This document shows positions 4,720-5,301 of a stretch of DNA of 5,301 bases, in pieces. The position numbers and the translations under genes were made by a program. The stretch covers positions 1 to 5,301 of the forward strand of contig CAMLRJ010000284.1 of assembly GCA_946482345.1 (NCBI GenBank). The letters run 5' to 3'. Under the pieces are notes generated by a model that was not told the DNA's origin, searched no databases, and saw nothing but the letters and a program-made list of their open reading frames with translations. The stretch is from an uncultured Cellvibrio sp. (GTDB lineage: Bacteria; Pseudomonadota; Gammaproteobacteria; Pseudomonadales; Cellvibrionaceae). How positions within the stretch are numbered: position 1 is the stretch's first letter; every line of letters starts with the position of its first letter.

Positions 4720-5301
4720 ATGACCAACCTGCCATTTTCTGAATTATTGGATAGCCCACAATTATTGCGGGCTATCAATGAATTGGGTTACACCACGGCA
4801 ACCGGCGTTCAGCAACAGGCGATTCCACTGGCTTTGGCAGGTAAGGATCTTTTGGTTCAATCCAAAACCGGCAGTGGTAAAACAGCTGCTTTTTTGTTGC
4901 CCTCTATTTCCAGAATTCTCGACGAAGTATCTGCCAATCCGTTAAGTACGCGTATTTTGATTTTGACACCCACGCGTGAATTGGCCCGGCAAATTGTCAA
5001 AAATGCGCAGGAATTATTGCGTTTTACATCAATTCGGGTGGGCATGATTTGCGGCGGTGAAGAATTAAAATACCAAAAAGCGTTGTTGCGTAAAAATCCG
5101 GAAATCATCGTCGCAACACCGGGTCGGTTAGCTGAGCATATTGCCCATAAATCAACAGATTTATCAGGGTTGGAAATTTTAATTCTGGATGAAGCTGATC
5201 GCATGATGGATATGGGCTTGCATGCAGATTTGGTCAAGATTGTTGCGGAATGTTCAACTGAAAGACAAACATTATTATTTTCCGCAACTCTTGAACAAAA
5301 A
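4720..5301 (+). CDS. DEAD-box ATP-dependent RNA helicase, N-terminal part (SrmB-like; cut by window edge)
   Basis: The frame is open from the ATG at 4720 to the right edge (194 codons, no stop), covering nearly all of RecA-like domain 1. Motifs appear in order: upstream aromatic F6 and Q motif GYTTATGVQ (23-31), motif I SKTGSGKT (48-55), Ia PTRELA (84-89), GG (112-113), Ib ATPGR (132-136), motif II DEAD (157-160) and motif III SAT (188-190). Two positions differ from common usage: S48-K49 where AQ or AP is usual, and A-T-G in the Q motif where P-T-P/A is usual. The stretch LDEADRMMDMG and the ending TLLFSATLE are closest to E. coli SrmB, which assists early 50S ribosome assembly, but RhlE-type relatives cannot be excluded without the C-terminus. 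It unwinds RNA with ATP in the cytoplasm. It diverges from dusC. Confidence 0.93.
   Translation, partial: MTNLPFSELLDSPQLLRAINELGYTTATGVQQQAIPLALAGKDLLVQSKTGSGKTAAFLLPSISRILDEVSANPLSTRILILTPTRELARQIVKNAQELLRFTSIRVGMICGGEELKYQKALLRKNPEIIVATPGRLAEHIAHKSTDLSGLEILILDEADRMMDMGLHADLVKIVAECSTERQTLLFSATLEQK

Noticed and set aside
4857..5237. Minus-strand open frame of 126 codons
   Set aside because: It is antisense to the helicase RecA domain, whose conserved motifs all lie on the plus strand.

Overview
The window looks like chromosomal backbone of a gammaproteobacterium. The coding sequences are closest, as far as I can recall reference proteins, to E. coli YdjA, DusC and SrmB. Both tRNA genes encode their CCA ends and are near-identical in layout to enterobacterial tRNA-Ser(GGA) and tRNA-Arg(ACG), and the promoters are sigma70-like. 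The moderately AT-rich composition and the HDOD protein would suit a marine or soil Cellvibrionales/Pseudomonadales-like organism, but that placement is inference.

Layout. At the left edge, on the minus strand, is the N-terminal part of a membrane protein (1-310, cut by the window) that resembles a MASE2-type sensor. Upstream of it on the same strand is a one-pass membrane, coiled-coil protein of unknown function (407-1630). Diverging from that gene is ydjA, an FMN nitroreductase (1715-2272). Next come two tRNA genes, Ser-GGA (2350-2437) and Arg-ACG (2556-2632). Each is preceded by a promoter-like sequence with a GC-rich discriminator, typical of stable RNA genes, and a strong intrinsic terminator (2638-2664) follows the pair. 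An HDOD-domain gene (plus strand, preferred GTG start at 2831, end 3652) runs convergently into dusC (minus strand, 4629-3664), with only a few bases between the two stops. A hairpin inside the end of dusC could terminate the HDOD message. dusC diverges from a DEAD-box RNA helicase (4720 onward, cut by the right edge) that most resembles SrmB.

How the parts relate. The centre and right of the window have an RNA theme: two tRNAs, a tRNA dihydrouridine synthase that may act on one of them, and an RNA helicase of the ribosome-assembly type. The left side is envelope or signalling related. I see no mobile element, CRISPR array, toxin-antitoxin pair, phage gene or defence gene, and no convincing new system. 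The observations worth a second look are regulatory: a terminator-like hairpin plus U-tract between the tRNA-Ser promoter and the tRNA, a G7 tract forming the ydjA ribosome-binding site, competing small hairpins around the helicase Shine-Dalgarno, a five-codon leader ORF overlapping the dusC start, and a terminator embedded in dusC coding sequence.
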